Shown in pieces: positions 1 through 6,586 of a stretch of 8,197 nt of DNA. A program made the position numbers and the translations under genes. Source of the DNA: Thermoguttaceae bacterium (GTDB taxonomy: Bacteria; Planctomycetota; Planctomycetia; Pirellulales; Thermoguttaceae); NCBI GenBank assembly GCA_024653385.1, contig JANLFZ010000039.1:12815-21011 (forward strand), in the 5' to 3' direction. Position 1 is the first letter of the stretch. Every line of letters starts with the position of its first letter. Under the pieces are notes generated by a model that saw only the letters and a program-made list of their open reading frames with translations, was not told the origin of the DNA and searched no databases.

Positions 1-1828
1 GCAACTCGCCTCGCTGGCGTTCGGCACCTGGATCGGCCGGGGGCTGTTCCGCTTCGCCGCGTTGCCGTTCGTCGGGGCGTTCGTCGTGCTGGCGTTCCTC
101 CAGCACGCCCTCGACGAGTGGATCGGCCTGGAGGGCGTGGAGGTCAAGAGTTGGGAACTGGTCGGCGGGCTGGGGCTGTTCCTGCTCGGGCTGATCAACG
201 TGGGCCCCTTCCGCCGCGGCGTCTGGTGGATCGCCAAGGAGGTTTTTCGCGCGGGCCGGCTCGTGCTCTACGACCTGCCGCAGTGGCTGCTGCGGCACGC
301 GTGGGTGCGATGGCTCCTTCAAAGCCGGCTGGTAAGGCTCGCCACACGCTACGTCGTCAAGCCTCTGGTGTTGACCGCAGCCGCCTGGCTCGTCTTGCCG
401 AAACGCGACGTCGAGTGGCGCGTGTCGCTGGGCATTGCCGCCGGCATCTTCGTGGCGGTCAACCTGCTCTTGAACTCGCGGGTCGGGCGCAATGCCGAGG
501 AGATCATCGCCGATTCGATCGTGCAAGGATGGCGCCGTTTCGGGCTGAGGCCGCTGATGACGCTTTTCTCGGTCGTGATGGAGGCGTCGAAGGTCCTGCT
601 CGAAGGCGTCGAGCGGTTCATCTACGCGGTCGATGAAATGCTCCGGTTCCGCACGGGCGAGAGCAACCTGACGCTCGGCCTGAAGGCGGCGGCCGGCGCG
701 GCCTGGTTTCTGGTCACCTACGTGTTCCGCTTCGCCATCAACGTGGTGATCGAGCCCCAAATCAACCCGATCAAGCACTTTCCCGTCGTCACCGTCTCGC
801 ACAAGGTCTTTCTGCCGTTCGTCGCGGTCTTCCAAGGCTGGCTGGCCTCGGCGATGAACGAGTTCACGGCGTGGCTGGTGGCTTTCTTGATCAGCGTGTC
901 GATTCCCGGGGTGTTCGGCTTCTTGGCCTGGGAGCTGAAGGAGAGTTGGCGGCTTTACGGCGCGAACCGCCGGCGGTTCCTCGCCCCCGAGCCCATCGGC
1001 CCGCATGGCGAGTCGATGCCGCGATTGCTCCGCCGGGGCTTTCACTCGGGCACGCTTCCCAAGCGATTCGCCAAGCTCCGCCGCGCGGAACGCCGGGCCC
1101 GCGCCAAGACCAATTGGAAACGAGTCCGCAAGCACCTCCAAGCCTTGCACCACATCGAGCGGGCGGTCCGCCATTGGATCGAACGCGAGCTGGTGGCCCT
1201 GCTCGATGCGTCGCCATGCTGGCGGGGCGGGCGAATCGCGGTCGACGAGGTCCGGCTGGCCACGACACTCGTCGAGATCGGCTTGGCTTGCCCGGCACGC
1301 GGCGAGTCGTCCCTGAAACTCGCGTTCGAGATCCGCGCGGGGTGGCTCGTGGCGGGTATTGTCAGGCCGGGCTGGGCCCTCAACGTTCCCTCCCAGGAAC
1401 GGCCCGCGCTGGCCGCGGCCCTGTTGGGCCTCTACAAGTCGGCGGGCGTCGAGATCATTCGCGAGCAGATCGAGGCCGAGTTGCCCCGATTGGCCGATTT
1501 CACCTTGACCCCCGATACCCTCGTCGTCTGGACCGACCCCGATTTCGAGCGGGAAGTGGTATACGAACTCGACTACGGAGCGTGGATTCCCCCCCAGCAG
1601 ACGCGCGGTCCGCGCGAACGCCGGCTGCCGGCCCTCGAACGCCAGCGATTGTTGTTCGGCCAGTACGGGATCGCCTGGGACCGCTGGGTGGCGCTTTGGG
1701 ATCGCGACCTGCCCGGCAACGGCCCGGTCGAGGACCTCTTGGCCTCGTTCCAGGTCGTGCCGGAACCCGCCGAGCCCGCCGACGTACCCCGGGAGCACGC
1801 GGCGCACCTCGGCCCCCTATCATCTTGA
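1..1828 (+). CDS. Multi-spanning membrane protein of unknown function, 5' partial
   Basis: I do not recognise this family. The frame is open from the left edge (first full codon at position 2, 608 codons visible, TGA at 1826-1828), so the true start lies outside the window. A TTG at 62 has no ribosome binding site and would cut into a continuous hydrophobic segment. Counting from the first visible codon, likely membrane segments are near residues 14-33, 52-68, 118-133, 141-157, 228-251 and about 268-310, with an amphipathic or hydrophobic stretch near 184-200. A motif-like block, EPQINPIKHFPVVTVSHK (residues 251-268), follows a membrane segment. From about residue 312 the protein is soluble: a very basic region (about 320-385, rich in RR/KR) and then a mixed alpha/beta-looking domain to the end. 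The basic region suggests a cytoplasmic C-terminal half. The next gene starts 29 bases downstream on the same strand, so co-transcription is plausible. Coding status is well supported by length and composition; function is unknown. Confidence 0.85.
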   Translation, partial: QLASLAFGTWIGRGLFRFAALPFVGAFVVLAFLQHALDEWIGLEGVEVKSWELVGGLGLFLLGLINVGPFRRGVWWIAKEVFRAGRLVLYDLPQWLLRHAWVRWLLQSRLVRLATRYVVKPLVLTAAAWLVLPKRDVEWRVSLGIAAGIFVAVNLLLNSRVGRNAEEIIADSIVQGWRRFGLRPLMTLFSVVMEASKVLLEGVERFIYAVDEMLRFRTGESNLTLGLKAAAGAAWFLVTYVFRFAINVVIEPQINPIKHFPVVTVSHKVFLPFVAVFQGWLASAMNEFTAWLVAFLISVSIPGVFGFLAWELKESWRLYGANRRRFLAPEPIGPHGESMPRLLRRGFHSGTLPKRFAKLRRAERRARAKTNWKRVRKHLQALHHIERAVRHWIERELVALLDASPCWRGGRIAVDEVRLATTLVEIGLACPARGESSLKLAFEIRAGWLVAGIVRPGWALNVPSQERPALAAALLGLYKSAGVEIIREQIEAELPRLADFTLTPDTLVVWTDPDFEREVVYELDYGAWIPPQQTRGPRERRLPALERQRLLFGQYGIAWDRWVALWDRDLPGNGPVEDLLASFQVVPEPAEPADVPREHAAHLGPLSS

Positions 1829-1857
1829 TTGAGTTCCCGCGGGGCTGGTATCGCGCC

Positions 1858-2703
1858 ATGCTTACCGTGTTTGCCGTCTCCGACGCCACCGGACGCACCG
1901 TGGAACGTGTCGTGCGCGCGGCCTTGGTTCAGTTCGGCGACGCGCCCGTGCGGGTGGTCCGGCACCGAGGCGTCCGCCGGCCGGAACAAGTCCGGGCGAT
2001 TCTCGAGCGCGCGGCCGGCGAGAACGCGGTGGTCGTCCACACGCTGGCCTCCAACGACCTGCGCCGGGTGATGCTCGAGGAGTCCCGGCTTCGTGGCGTG
2101 GATGCGATGGACCTCATGGGACCGCTCTTGGACCGGCTCACCCATCGCCTCCAGCTTACCCCGCACGAGGTGCCCGGACTGCTCGAACAGTTGACCGAGG
2201 CCAGGTCGCGTTCCATCGAGGCCATCGAGTTCGCGTTCCGCCACGACGACGGCCAGCATGTCGACGAACTGGGACAAGCCGAGATCGTGCTCGTTGGGGT
2301 GTCGCGCACGATGAAGACGCCGACGATGCTCTACTTGGCCTACCGCGGATGGTTCGTGGCGAACGTCCCGCTGATCGCGGGCGTGCCGCCGCCGGCCGCG
2401 CTGTTGGAGCAACCGGCCGAACGGGTGTTCTGCCTCTGGATGGCGCCGGACCGGTTGGCGGAACTGCGCCGCGTGCGGGCGCAGCGCGAGAGGATTCCTC
2501 TGGATCCGTACTGCTCGCTTGCGGCGGTCGAGCGAGAACTGCAAGACGCCGAGCAGTGGTGCCGGCGCCGCGGCTGGCGGCAGATCAACGTGACGAGCCG
2601 ATCGGTGGAAGAGCTGGGCCAGGAGATCATCTCGATGGCGCGGCGATCGAGCGGCCTCGCGTCCGCGGAGCGACCCGCCGCGGAACCACCAGAAACGCGG
2701 TGA
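1858..2703 (+). CDS. PEP synthase/pyruvate, phosphate dikinase regulatory protein (DUF299 kinase-pyrophosphorylase)
   Basis: This 281-residue protein has the length and layout of the bifunctional regulators that inactivate PPDK or PEP synthase by ADP-dependent phosphorylation of an active-site threonine and reactivate it by phosphate-dependent removal. It acts in the cytoplasm at the pyruvate/PEP step. Visible family signatures are the N-terminal VSDATGRT (residues 7-14), the central AIEFAFRHDDG (122-132), the P-loop-like GVSRTMKTP (147-155, K153 as the nucleotide-binding lysine) followed by YLAYRGWFVANVPL, and the C-terminal INVTSRSVEELGQEI. The ATG at 1858 is chosen because homology begins immediately after it; the same frame is open upstream to 871 but only as a shadow of the preceding gene. 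No clear Shine-Dalgarno is seen. Residue 152 is Met where I recall Ser or Gly being usual. The last 20 or so residues are a low-complexity tail. Sequence alone does not tell whether the target is PPDK or PEP synthase; overall style is closer to the PPDK type. The target is not in the window. Confidence 0.9.
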   Translation: MLTVFAVSDATGRTVERVVRAALVQFGDAPVRVVRHRGVRRPEQVRAILERAAGENAVVVHTLASNDLRRVMLEESRLRGVDAMDLMGPLLDRLTHRLQLTPHEVPGLLEQLTEARSRSIEAIEFAFRHDDGQHVDELGQAEIVLVGVSRTMKTPTMLYLAYRGWFVANVPLIAGVPPPAALLEQPAERVFCLWMAPDRLAELRRVRAQRERIPLDPYCSLAAVERELQDAEQWCRRRGWRQINVTSRSVEELGQEIISMARRSSGLASAERPAAEPPETR

Positions 2704-2715
2704 AGAAGTCCTGCG

Positions 2716-4125
2716 ATGCCCGGGCCAGCCATCGTCGAAGAATTGTTGCCGCCTCCCGGCGTCGAAGAGGCTTTCCTGCGACTGGCCGTCCGGCCGCACT
2801 GTCTGTTCCTCGACAGCGCCCTGCGAGAGCCGCGACTCGGCCGGTACTCGTTTCTGGCGGCCGCCCCCTTCGAGTACTTCGAACGCGCCGACGACGATGC
2901 CGACAGCCTTGGGGAACTCGCGCGGCGCCTGGCCCGGTTCGAAACCGAACGCCTGCCCGAGCTGCCGCCGTTCCAGGGCGGCGCGGCGGGGCTGTTGGCC
3001 TATGATCTCGGCCGGCAGTTGGAGCGCGTCCCGCGACCCGCGTTCGATGAGTTCCAGACGCCGGCGTTGGCCATCGGGCTGTACGACGTGGTTCTCGCGT
3101 GGGACCACGTCGAGGACCGGGCCTGGATCATCTCGCAAGGGTTTCCCGAGGTCGATCCGGCGCGGCGGCACCGCCGGGCCCGAGAGCGCCTGGCCGAGGT
3201 CCAGGGGTGGCTCAAGGGGCCGATTCCCGACAGTGCGCCTCGCCGGCCTTCACGGCCCGACGTGGCTGCCGTCGAACTCGCGCCGCAGTACGCCGTCCCC
3301 GGCATCCCGAAGCTGACCAGCGACTTTTCCGAGGCGGGGTATCTTCGGGCGGTCGAGCGGGCGATCGAATACGTGTACGCGGGCGACATCTTCCAGGTAA
3401 ACCTGGCCCAGCGGTTGCTCTATCCTGCCGCCGACGATCCCGTGCGCCTGTACTTGCGCCTGCGGCGGCGCAACCCGGCTCCCTTCGCCGGGTTCTTCGA
3501 CCTGGGCGATTTCGCCATCGTCAGCGCCTCGCCCGAGCGGTTCCTGCGCGTGCGAGACCGGTTTGTCGAGGCTCGGCCGATCAAGGGCACGCGGCCCCGC
3601 ACGGCCCGGCTCGACGCCGACCAGTCCGCCGCCGACGAGCTGCGCCGCAGCGAGAAGGACCGGGCCGAGAACGTGATGATTGTCGATCTGTTGCGCAACG
3701 ACCTTTCGCGGGTCTGCCAGGCCGACAGCGTGCGGGTGACCCAACTCTGCGAAATCGAGCAGTACGCGTACGTGCAGCACCTGGTTTCGGCGATCCGCGG
3801 GCGGCTGCGCGACGAGCACGGTCCCATCGACCTGGTGCGCGCGGCTTTTCCCGGCGGCTCGATCACCGGAGCGCCGAAGGTCCGGGCCATGGAGATCATC
3901 GCCGAACTGGAGCCGACGGCCCGTGGCCCCTATTGCGGGTCGATGGGGTACATCGGCTTCGACGGGTCGATGGATCTGAGCATCTTGATCCGCACGATCA
4001 CGGCCGGTCGGGGCTGGTGGCAGGCCCCGGTCGGGGGCGGCATCGTGGCCCAGTCGGACTCGCGCCGCGAGTACGACGAGACCTGGCACAAGGCCGAGGG
4101 GCTCTTGCGGGCGCTTCGCGAGTGA
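2716..4125 (+). CDS. pabB: Aminodeoxychorismate synthase component I (PabB)
   Basis: This 469-residue cytoplasmic enzyme of the anthranilate/aminodeoxychorismate synthase component I family converts chorismate plus ammonia to 4-amino-4-deoxychorismate, the first committed step to p-aminobenzoate and folate. An N-terminal domain (about 10-135, with LDSA...LGRYSFLAAAP) precedes the chorismate-binding domain (about 200-465). Visible motifs are PIKGTRPR (288-295), DLLRNDLSRV (324-333), the H355 region HLVS, PGGSITGAPK (379-388), CGSMGYIGFDG (407-417), and the C-terminal GGIVAQSDS...EYDETWHKAEG. Lys290 in PIKGT is the family-diagnostic active-site lysine of PabB; anthranilate synthase TrpE has Ala there (PIAGT), so PabB is preferred. 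The start at 2716 lies 13 bases after the previous stop codon with only a weak purine run (AGAAG) upstream. The glutaminase partner PabA and lyase PabC are not in the window and must be encoded elsewhere. A trpE assignment remains a minor alternative. Confidence 0.9.
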   Translation: MPGPAIVEELLPPPGVEEAFLRLAVRPHCLFLDSALREPRLGRYSFLAAAPFEYFERADDDADSLGELARRLARFETERLPELPPFQGGAAGLLAYDLGRQLERVPRPAFDEFQTPALAIGLYDVVLAWDHVEDRAWIISQGFPEVDPARRHRRARERLAEVQGWLKGPIPDSAPRRPSRPDVAAVELAPQYAVPGIPKLTSDFSEAGYLRAVERAIEYVYAGDIFQVNLAQRLLYPAADDPVRLYLRLRRRNPAPFAGFFDLGDFAIVSASPERFLRVRDRFVEARPIKGTRPRTARLDADQSAADELRRSEKDRAENVMIVDLLRNDLSRVCQADSVRVTQLCEIEQYAYVQHLVSAIRGRLRDEHGPIDLVRAAFPGGSITGAPKVRAMEIIAELEPTARGPYCGSMGYIGFDGSMDLSILIRTITAGRGWWQAPVGGGIVAQSDSRREYDETWHKAEGLLRALRE

Positions 4126-4161
4126 CCATGGTGGCCGGACGCCGGCGCAGGTTCGACCCCC

Positions 4162-4219
4162 GCGCCGAGCGCGAGACGCCCGGGCCTTGCCGCATCGGTA
4201 GTCTATTCTCGCTCGGCGC
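4162..4219. terminator. Inverted repeat in the convergent intergenic gap, possible bidirectional terminator
   Basis: The 94-base gap between two converging genes holds a perfect 10-bp inverted repeat: gcgccgagcg at 4162-4171 and cgctcggcgc at 4210-4219, separated by 38 bases. After one mismatch, 2-3 further pairs may extend the stem (4173-4175 with 4206-4208). The loop itself contains the 8-bp palindrome gcccgggc (4178-4185). The right arm abuts the stop codon of the minus-strand gene. There is no T-tract on either side and the loop is long, so this is not a textbook intrinsic terminator. Position between converging stops is the main argument. Confidence 0.35.
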
Positions 4220-5092
4220 CTAACGCTTCAGGGCGGCTCGTACCGCTCGAATGAACTCGGGCGTGGTCCCGCAGCACCCCCCCACGAAAGACGCCCCGGC
4301 CTCGATCAAGGCCGGTACGACCTGGGCGAACTTCTCGGGCGTCTGCGCGTAGACCGTCCGGCCATCCACGATTTGGGGCAATCCGGCGTTGGCCTTGATC
4401 CAGATGGGCCGCTCCGTTGCCGCGTGAAGTCTCGCCGCGAGTTTCACGAAGCCATCGATCCCCTGGCCGCAGTTCGAGCCGATGACGTCGGCGCCGGCGT
4501 CGGTCAACTGGCGGGCGGCCTGCTCGGGGGTCGTCCCCATGAGCGTGCGGTCCCGGTCCTTGCCCGAGTCGAACACCATGCAGGCCACGGCGGGAAGCCC
4601 AGTCTCCTTGACCGCCTCAATCGCCAGAACCAGTTCGGCAGGGTCGGCGAAGGTCTCCAGCACGATCGCGTCGGCGCCGGCCTCGGCGATCGCTCGAACC
4701 TGTTCGGCAAAGGCCGCGCGGACTTCGGCGGGCGCGACGTCGCCCATCATCAGCATCACGCCGGTCGGCCCCACCGAGGCGAACACCTTGGCCCGGCCGT
4801 CCGCGGCGCGGCGCGAGATCGCCACGCCGGCGCGGTTCAACGCGGCCACCTGATCGGCAAGCCCCTGCCGGGCCAAGGTGATGCGATTCGAGCTGAACGT
4901 GTTGGTCAGAATGATCTCGCTGCCGGCCTCGACATACGCCCGAGCGACCTCTTCGACCTTCTCGGGTTGCGTCAGGTTCCAACCGTCGGGGCAAGCACCC
5001 ACCGGCAATCCACGCTCGTGCAACTGGGTACCCCACGCGCCGTCGGTCACCACTGGGCCGCGCGACACCAATTCATCGATCAAGGGGTGCAT
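4220..5092 (-). CDS. Homocysteine S-methyltransferase-family protein (MetH N-terminal domain-like)
   Basis: This 290-residue protein matches the stand-alone zinc-dependent homocysteine S-methyltransferase (Pfam Hcy-methyltransferase) fold, a TIM barrel that moves a methyl group to homocysteine thiolate to give methionine. It opens with VVTDGAWGTQL (residues 14-24), the usual LDGAxGT strand, and carries NTFSSN (63-68). The three zinc ligands expected for the family are all present: C208 in GSNCG and C273/C274 in GGCCGTTPE. No cobalamin, pterin-binding or reductase domain follows, so the methyl donor is not revealed; S-methylmethionine, betaine, or a separate corrinoid or folate protein are possible. 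The ATG at 5092 comes one base after the stop of the oxidoreductase gene (TGA-A-ATG on the minus strand), with a weak GGGAAG 6 bases upstream inside that gene, implying translational coupling. No signal peptide is seen, so it is cytoplasmic. The substrate could differ from homocysteine; the family call is secure. Confidence 0.88.
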   Translation of the reverse strand: MHPLIDELVSRGPVVTDGAWGTQLHERGLPVGACPDGWNLTQPEKVEEVARAYVEAGSEIILTNTFSSNRITLARQGLADQVAALNRAGVAISRRAADGRAKVFASVGPTGVMLMMGDVAPAEVRAAFAEQVRAIAEAGADAIVLETFADPAELVLAIEAVKETGLPAVACMVFDSGKDRDRTLMGTTPEQAARQLTDAGADVIGSNCGQGIDGFVKLAARLHAATERPIWIKANAGLPQIVDGRTVYAQTPEKFAQVVPALIEAGASFVGGCCGTTPEFIRAVRAALKR

Positions 5093-5093
5093 T

Positions 5094-6422
5094 TCAGACT
5101 TCCCAGCCCTTGCGGTACGTGCGGGCCACGTACTGATTGATCTCGGGCAAGTTGGTGCACTTCATGGCTTCCACGTCCCACTCGATCTTCTTGCCGATCC
5201 CGGCGAACTGGGCCAAGTGGCCGCACAGCGCAAAGGCGGTCAACGGGGTCGCCGCGTCGGGGAAGTTCGAGGCCGGCACCCCGCCATTCTTGATGCAATA
5301 GTACAGGTCTTCGACCGGGCCGCCATGGGCGCGAGGGTAAGTCTTCGGCGGGGAGGGGAACTTCTTGTGGGCCTCCTCGGGCAGGATCCGCCCGTCGCTC
5401 CCCATCATCCCCTTCTCGCCCACGAACAGCGTGAACTCGCCGAACTGGCGGTTGTACTTCTTCTCGGCCTCTTTCATGACCTCGGGCTTGAGGCCCGCGT
5501 GGTCGTAGACGTAGACCTTGGCGGCGGGTTTGCCGGGCCGGGCGGGAATCTCGTAGAGGACGATGTTGTCTTGCGGGTACATCTCGTCGCTGCCGCCGGT
5601 GGTGTTCAGGCACGTCACGGTGAACCGCTTCACCTCGCCCAGCTTGAGCCCCCAGAACACCGGGTTGACGTTGTGGCAGGCCATGTCGCCGATCGTCCCC
5701 GTGCCGAAGGCCCGCCACGACCGCCAATTGAACGGGTGGAGTCCCTCGTGGTAGTCGCGGTAGGGGGCCGGGCCGAGCCACTCGTCCCAGTGCAGATGGG
5801 CGGGCACGGGCTTCGACGGCGGCCGGCCGCCCTTGCCGCCGAAATTGCGCCCGAGGATCGAGTGCGTTTCGACGATCGGGCCGATGGCTCCCGCCTCGAT
5901 GTACTCGGCCATGCGCCTCATGCCTTCGCTGAACTGCCCCTGGTTGCCCATCTGGGTGAGCACCTTCTTCTGCTTGGCCGCCTTGGCCAGCACGTAGCAT
6001 TCGCGGATGTTGTGGGCCAGCGGTTTCTGGCAGAAGGTGTGCTTGCCGAGGTCGATCGCGCGGATCGCGGCCGGCGCGTGCGTGTGGTCGGGAGTGGCGA
6101 TCAGCACGACGTCGATCTCGCGGTGACACTCGTCGAGCATCTTGCGGAAGTCGTGGAAGATCTTGGGCTTGGCCCGGTCCTTGACCTTGTCCTTCATGAC
6201 GCCGGCGATGACGTGCTCATCGACATCGACCAGGGCCACGAGGTTTTCCAATAGCGCGCAATCGACGCTGTAGCCGCCCATGCCCCCGGCGCCGATCACG
6301 GCGACCCCCAGCTTGTCGCCCGGCTTGGATTGGGCCATTACGTAAGGCACTGCCAAGGCCGCGGCCCCGACCGAAGCCGCGCCTCGGGTCAACCACTCGC
6401 GTCGGGTATAAACATTGCTCAT
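5094..6422 (-). CDS. Tat-exported Gfo/Idh/MocA-family oxidoreductase
   Basis: This 442-residue protein is an NAD(P)-dependent dehydrogenase-like member of the Gfo/Idh/MocA family, usually acting on sugars, inositols or their derivatives. Residues 1-31 form a twin-arginine signal: TRREWLTRG with R7-R8, an alanine-rich core and a VMA|QS cleavage site near residue 30, so it probably acts outside the cytoplasm with a cofactor loaded before export. The Rossmann motif GAGGMGG is at 44-50, acidic VDVDEH at 66-70 likely binds the adenosine ribose, ATPDHTHA at 109-116 is typical, and CQKPLAHNI (131-139) is the EKP-equivalent with K133. GDMACH (245-250) supplies the usual conserved His250. The C-terminal half is the substrate-binding alpha/beta domain. 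The ATG at 6422 is fixed by a strong AAGGAGG 7 bases upstream. It is followed by the methyltransferase gene after a single base. The substrate cannot be read from sequence. This signal-bearing subtype is very common in Planctomycetes. Confidence 0.92.
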   Translation of the reverse strand: MSNVYTRREWLTRGAASVGAAALAVPYVMAQSKPGDKLGVAVIGAGGMGGYSVDCALLENLVALVDVDEHVIAGVMKDKVKDRAKPKIFHDFRKMLDECHREIDVVLIATPDHTHAPAAIRAIDLGKHTFCQKPLAHNIRECYVLAKAAKQKKVLTQMGNQGQFSEGMRRMAEYIEAGAIGPIVETHSILGRNFGGKGGRPPSKPVPAHLHWDEWLGPAPYRDYHEGLHPFNWRSWRAFGTGTIGDMACHNVNPVFWGLKLGEVKRFTVTCLNTTGGSDEMYPQDNIVLYEIPARPGKPAAKVYVYDHAGLKPEVMKEAEKKYNRQFGEFTLFVGEKGMMGSDGRILPEEAHKKFPSPPKTYPRAHGGPVEDLYYCIKNGGVPASNFPDAATPLTAFALCGHLAQFAGIGKKIEWDVEAMKCTNLPEINQYVARTYRKGWEV

Positions 6423-6429
6423 GCGGGTT

Positions 6430-6436
6430 CCTCCTT
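6430..6436 (-). promoter_or_regulatory. Strong Shine-Dalgarno for the oxidoreductase gene
   Basis: On the minus strand the sequence reads AAGGAGG, 7 bases before the ATG at 6422. It is the only near-consensus ribosome binding site in front of any complete gene in this window. It decides the start of the Tat-signal oxidoreductase and suggests that gene is translated independently rather than by coupling. Confidence 0.8.
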
Positions 6437-6485
6437 TCGCGCCGGCACTTGGGGCGCGGTCTGCGGATGGGTGGTCCGAACGTGC

Positions 6486-6501
6486 CCGGGTCGAGACCCG
6501 G
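6486..6501. promoter_or_regulatory. 16-bp near-perfect palindrome, possible operator
   Basis: The arms ccgggtc (6486-6492) and gacccgg (6495-6501) are perfect reverse complements with two bases between. As RNA it could form a 6-bp stem with a 4-base loop. It lies in the 5' leader of the oxidoreductase gene, about 65-80 bases before the start codon and just downstream of the candidate promoter at 6518-6546, which is a sensible place for a repressor site. No known operator is recognised; GC-rich DNA can yield such palindromes by chance. Confidence 0.3.
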
Positions 6502-6517
6502 CCGTTGCCTCGCCCCG

Positions 6518-6546
6518 ATTCTCGTGCGGTCGCTTCGAAAAATCAA
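6518..6546 (-). promoter_or_regulatory. Candidate sigma-70-like promoter for the oxidoreductase/methyltransferase pair
   Basis: On the minus strand TTGATT (6546-6541) and GAGAAT (6523-6518) are separated by exactly 17 bases, each matching four of six consensus positions. The surrounding bases include a five-T run, the most AT-rich spot in this intergenic region. Transcription would begin near 6511, leaving a leader of almost 90 bases. Planctomycete promoters are poorly defined, so this is only a candidate. Confidence 0.25.
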
Positions 6547-6560
6547 GTGCCAAAGCGCGG

Positions 6561-6582
6561 CGGCAGGCTGCCGGGCTGCCGG
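6561..6582 (-). terminator. Possible hairpin after the UPF0210 gene, built on an 8-bp tandem repeat
   Basis: Just 3' of the UPF0210 stop (6587-6589) lies a perfect tandem duplication of gctgccgg (6567-6574 and 6575-6582), preceded by cggcag (6561-6566), which can pair with ctgccg in the distal copy to give a 6-bp GC stem with a 9-base loop. A run of five T on the minus strand (6542-6538) follows 18 bases later, too far for a classic intrinsic terminator. It may end the upstream unit weakly or not at all. Confidence 0.2.
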
Positions 6583-6586
6583 TGCG

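Noticed and set aside
62..64. TTG as the start of the membrane protein
   Set aside because: No ribosome binding site precedes it, and the frame upstream continues as coherent hydrophobic sequence to the window edge.
871..1857. Upstream extension of the regulator frame through the membrane-protein gene
   Set aside because: Sequence before the ATG at 1858 is Arg/Pro/Gly-rich and matches nothing of the family; homology starts right at 1858.
1573..3171. 532-codon open frame on the minus strand opposite the PEP-regulator gene and the start of pabB
   Set aside because: It is antisense to two genes with clear family motifs, has a skewed Arg/Gly/Pro/His composition and no recognisable domain. GC-rich DNA with few stop codons produces such frames.
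2716..4125. Anthranilate synthase component I (trpE) as the identity of this gene
   Set aside because: The active-site motif is PIKGT with Lys290, typical of PabB, instead of the PIAGT of TrpE, and no trp genes are adjacent.
4878..6254. 458-codon plus-strand open frame opposite the oxidoreductase
   Set aside because: It mirrors the real gene in the complementary frame; its repetitive Leu/Val/Asp/His composition and lack of a start signal fit a shadow.
6528..6556. TTGGCAC on the minus strand, resembling the -24 element of a sigma-54 promoter
   Set aside because: At the required spacing the -12 position reads TTTTC rather than TTGC(A/T), lacking the essential GC, and no enhancer-type site or activator gene is nearby.
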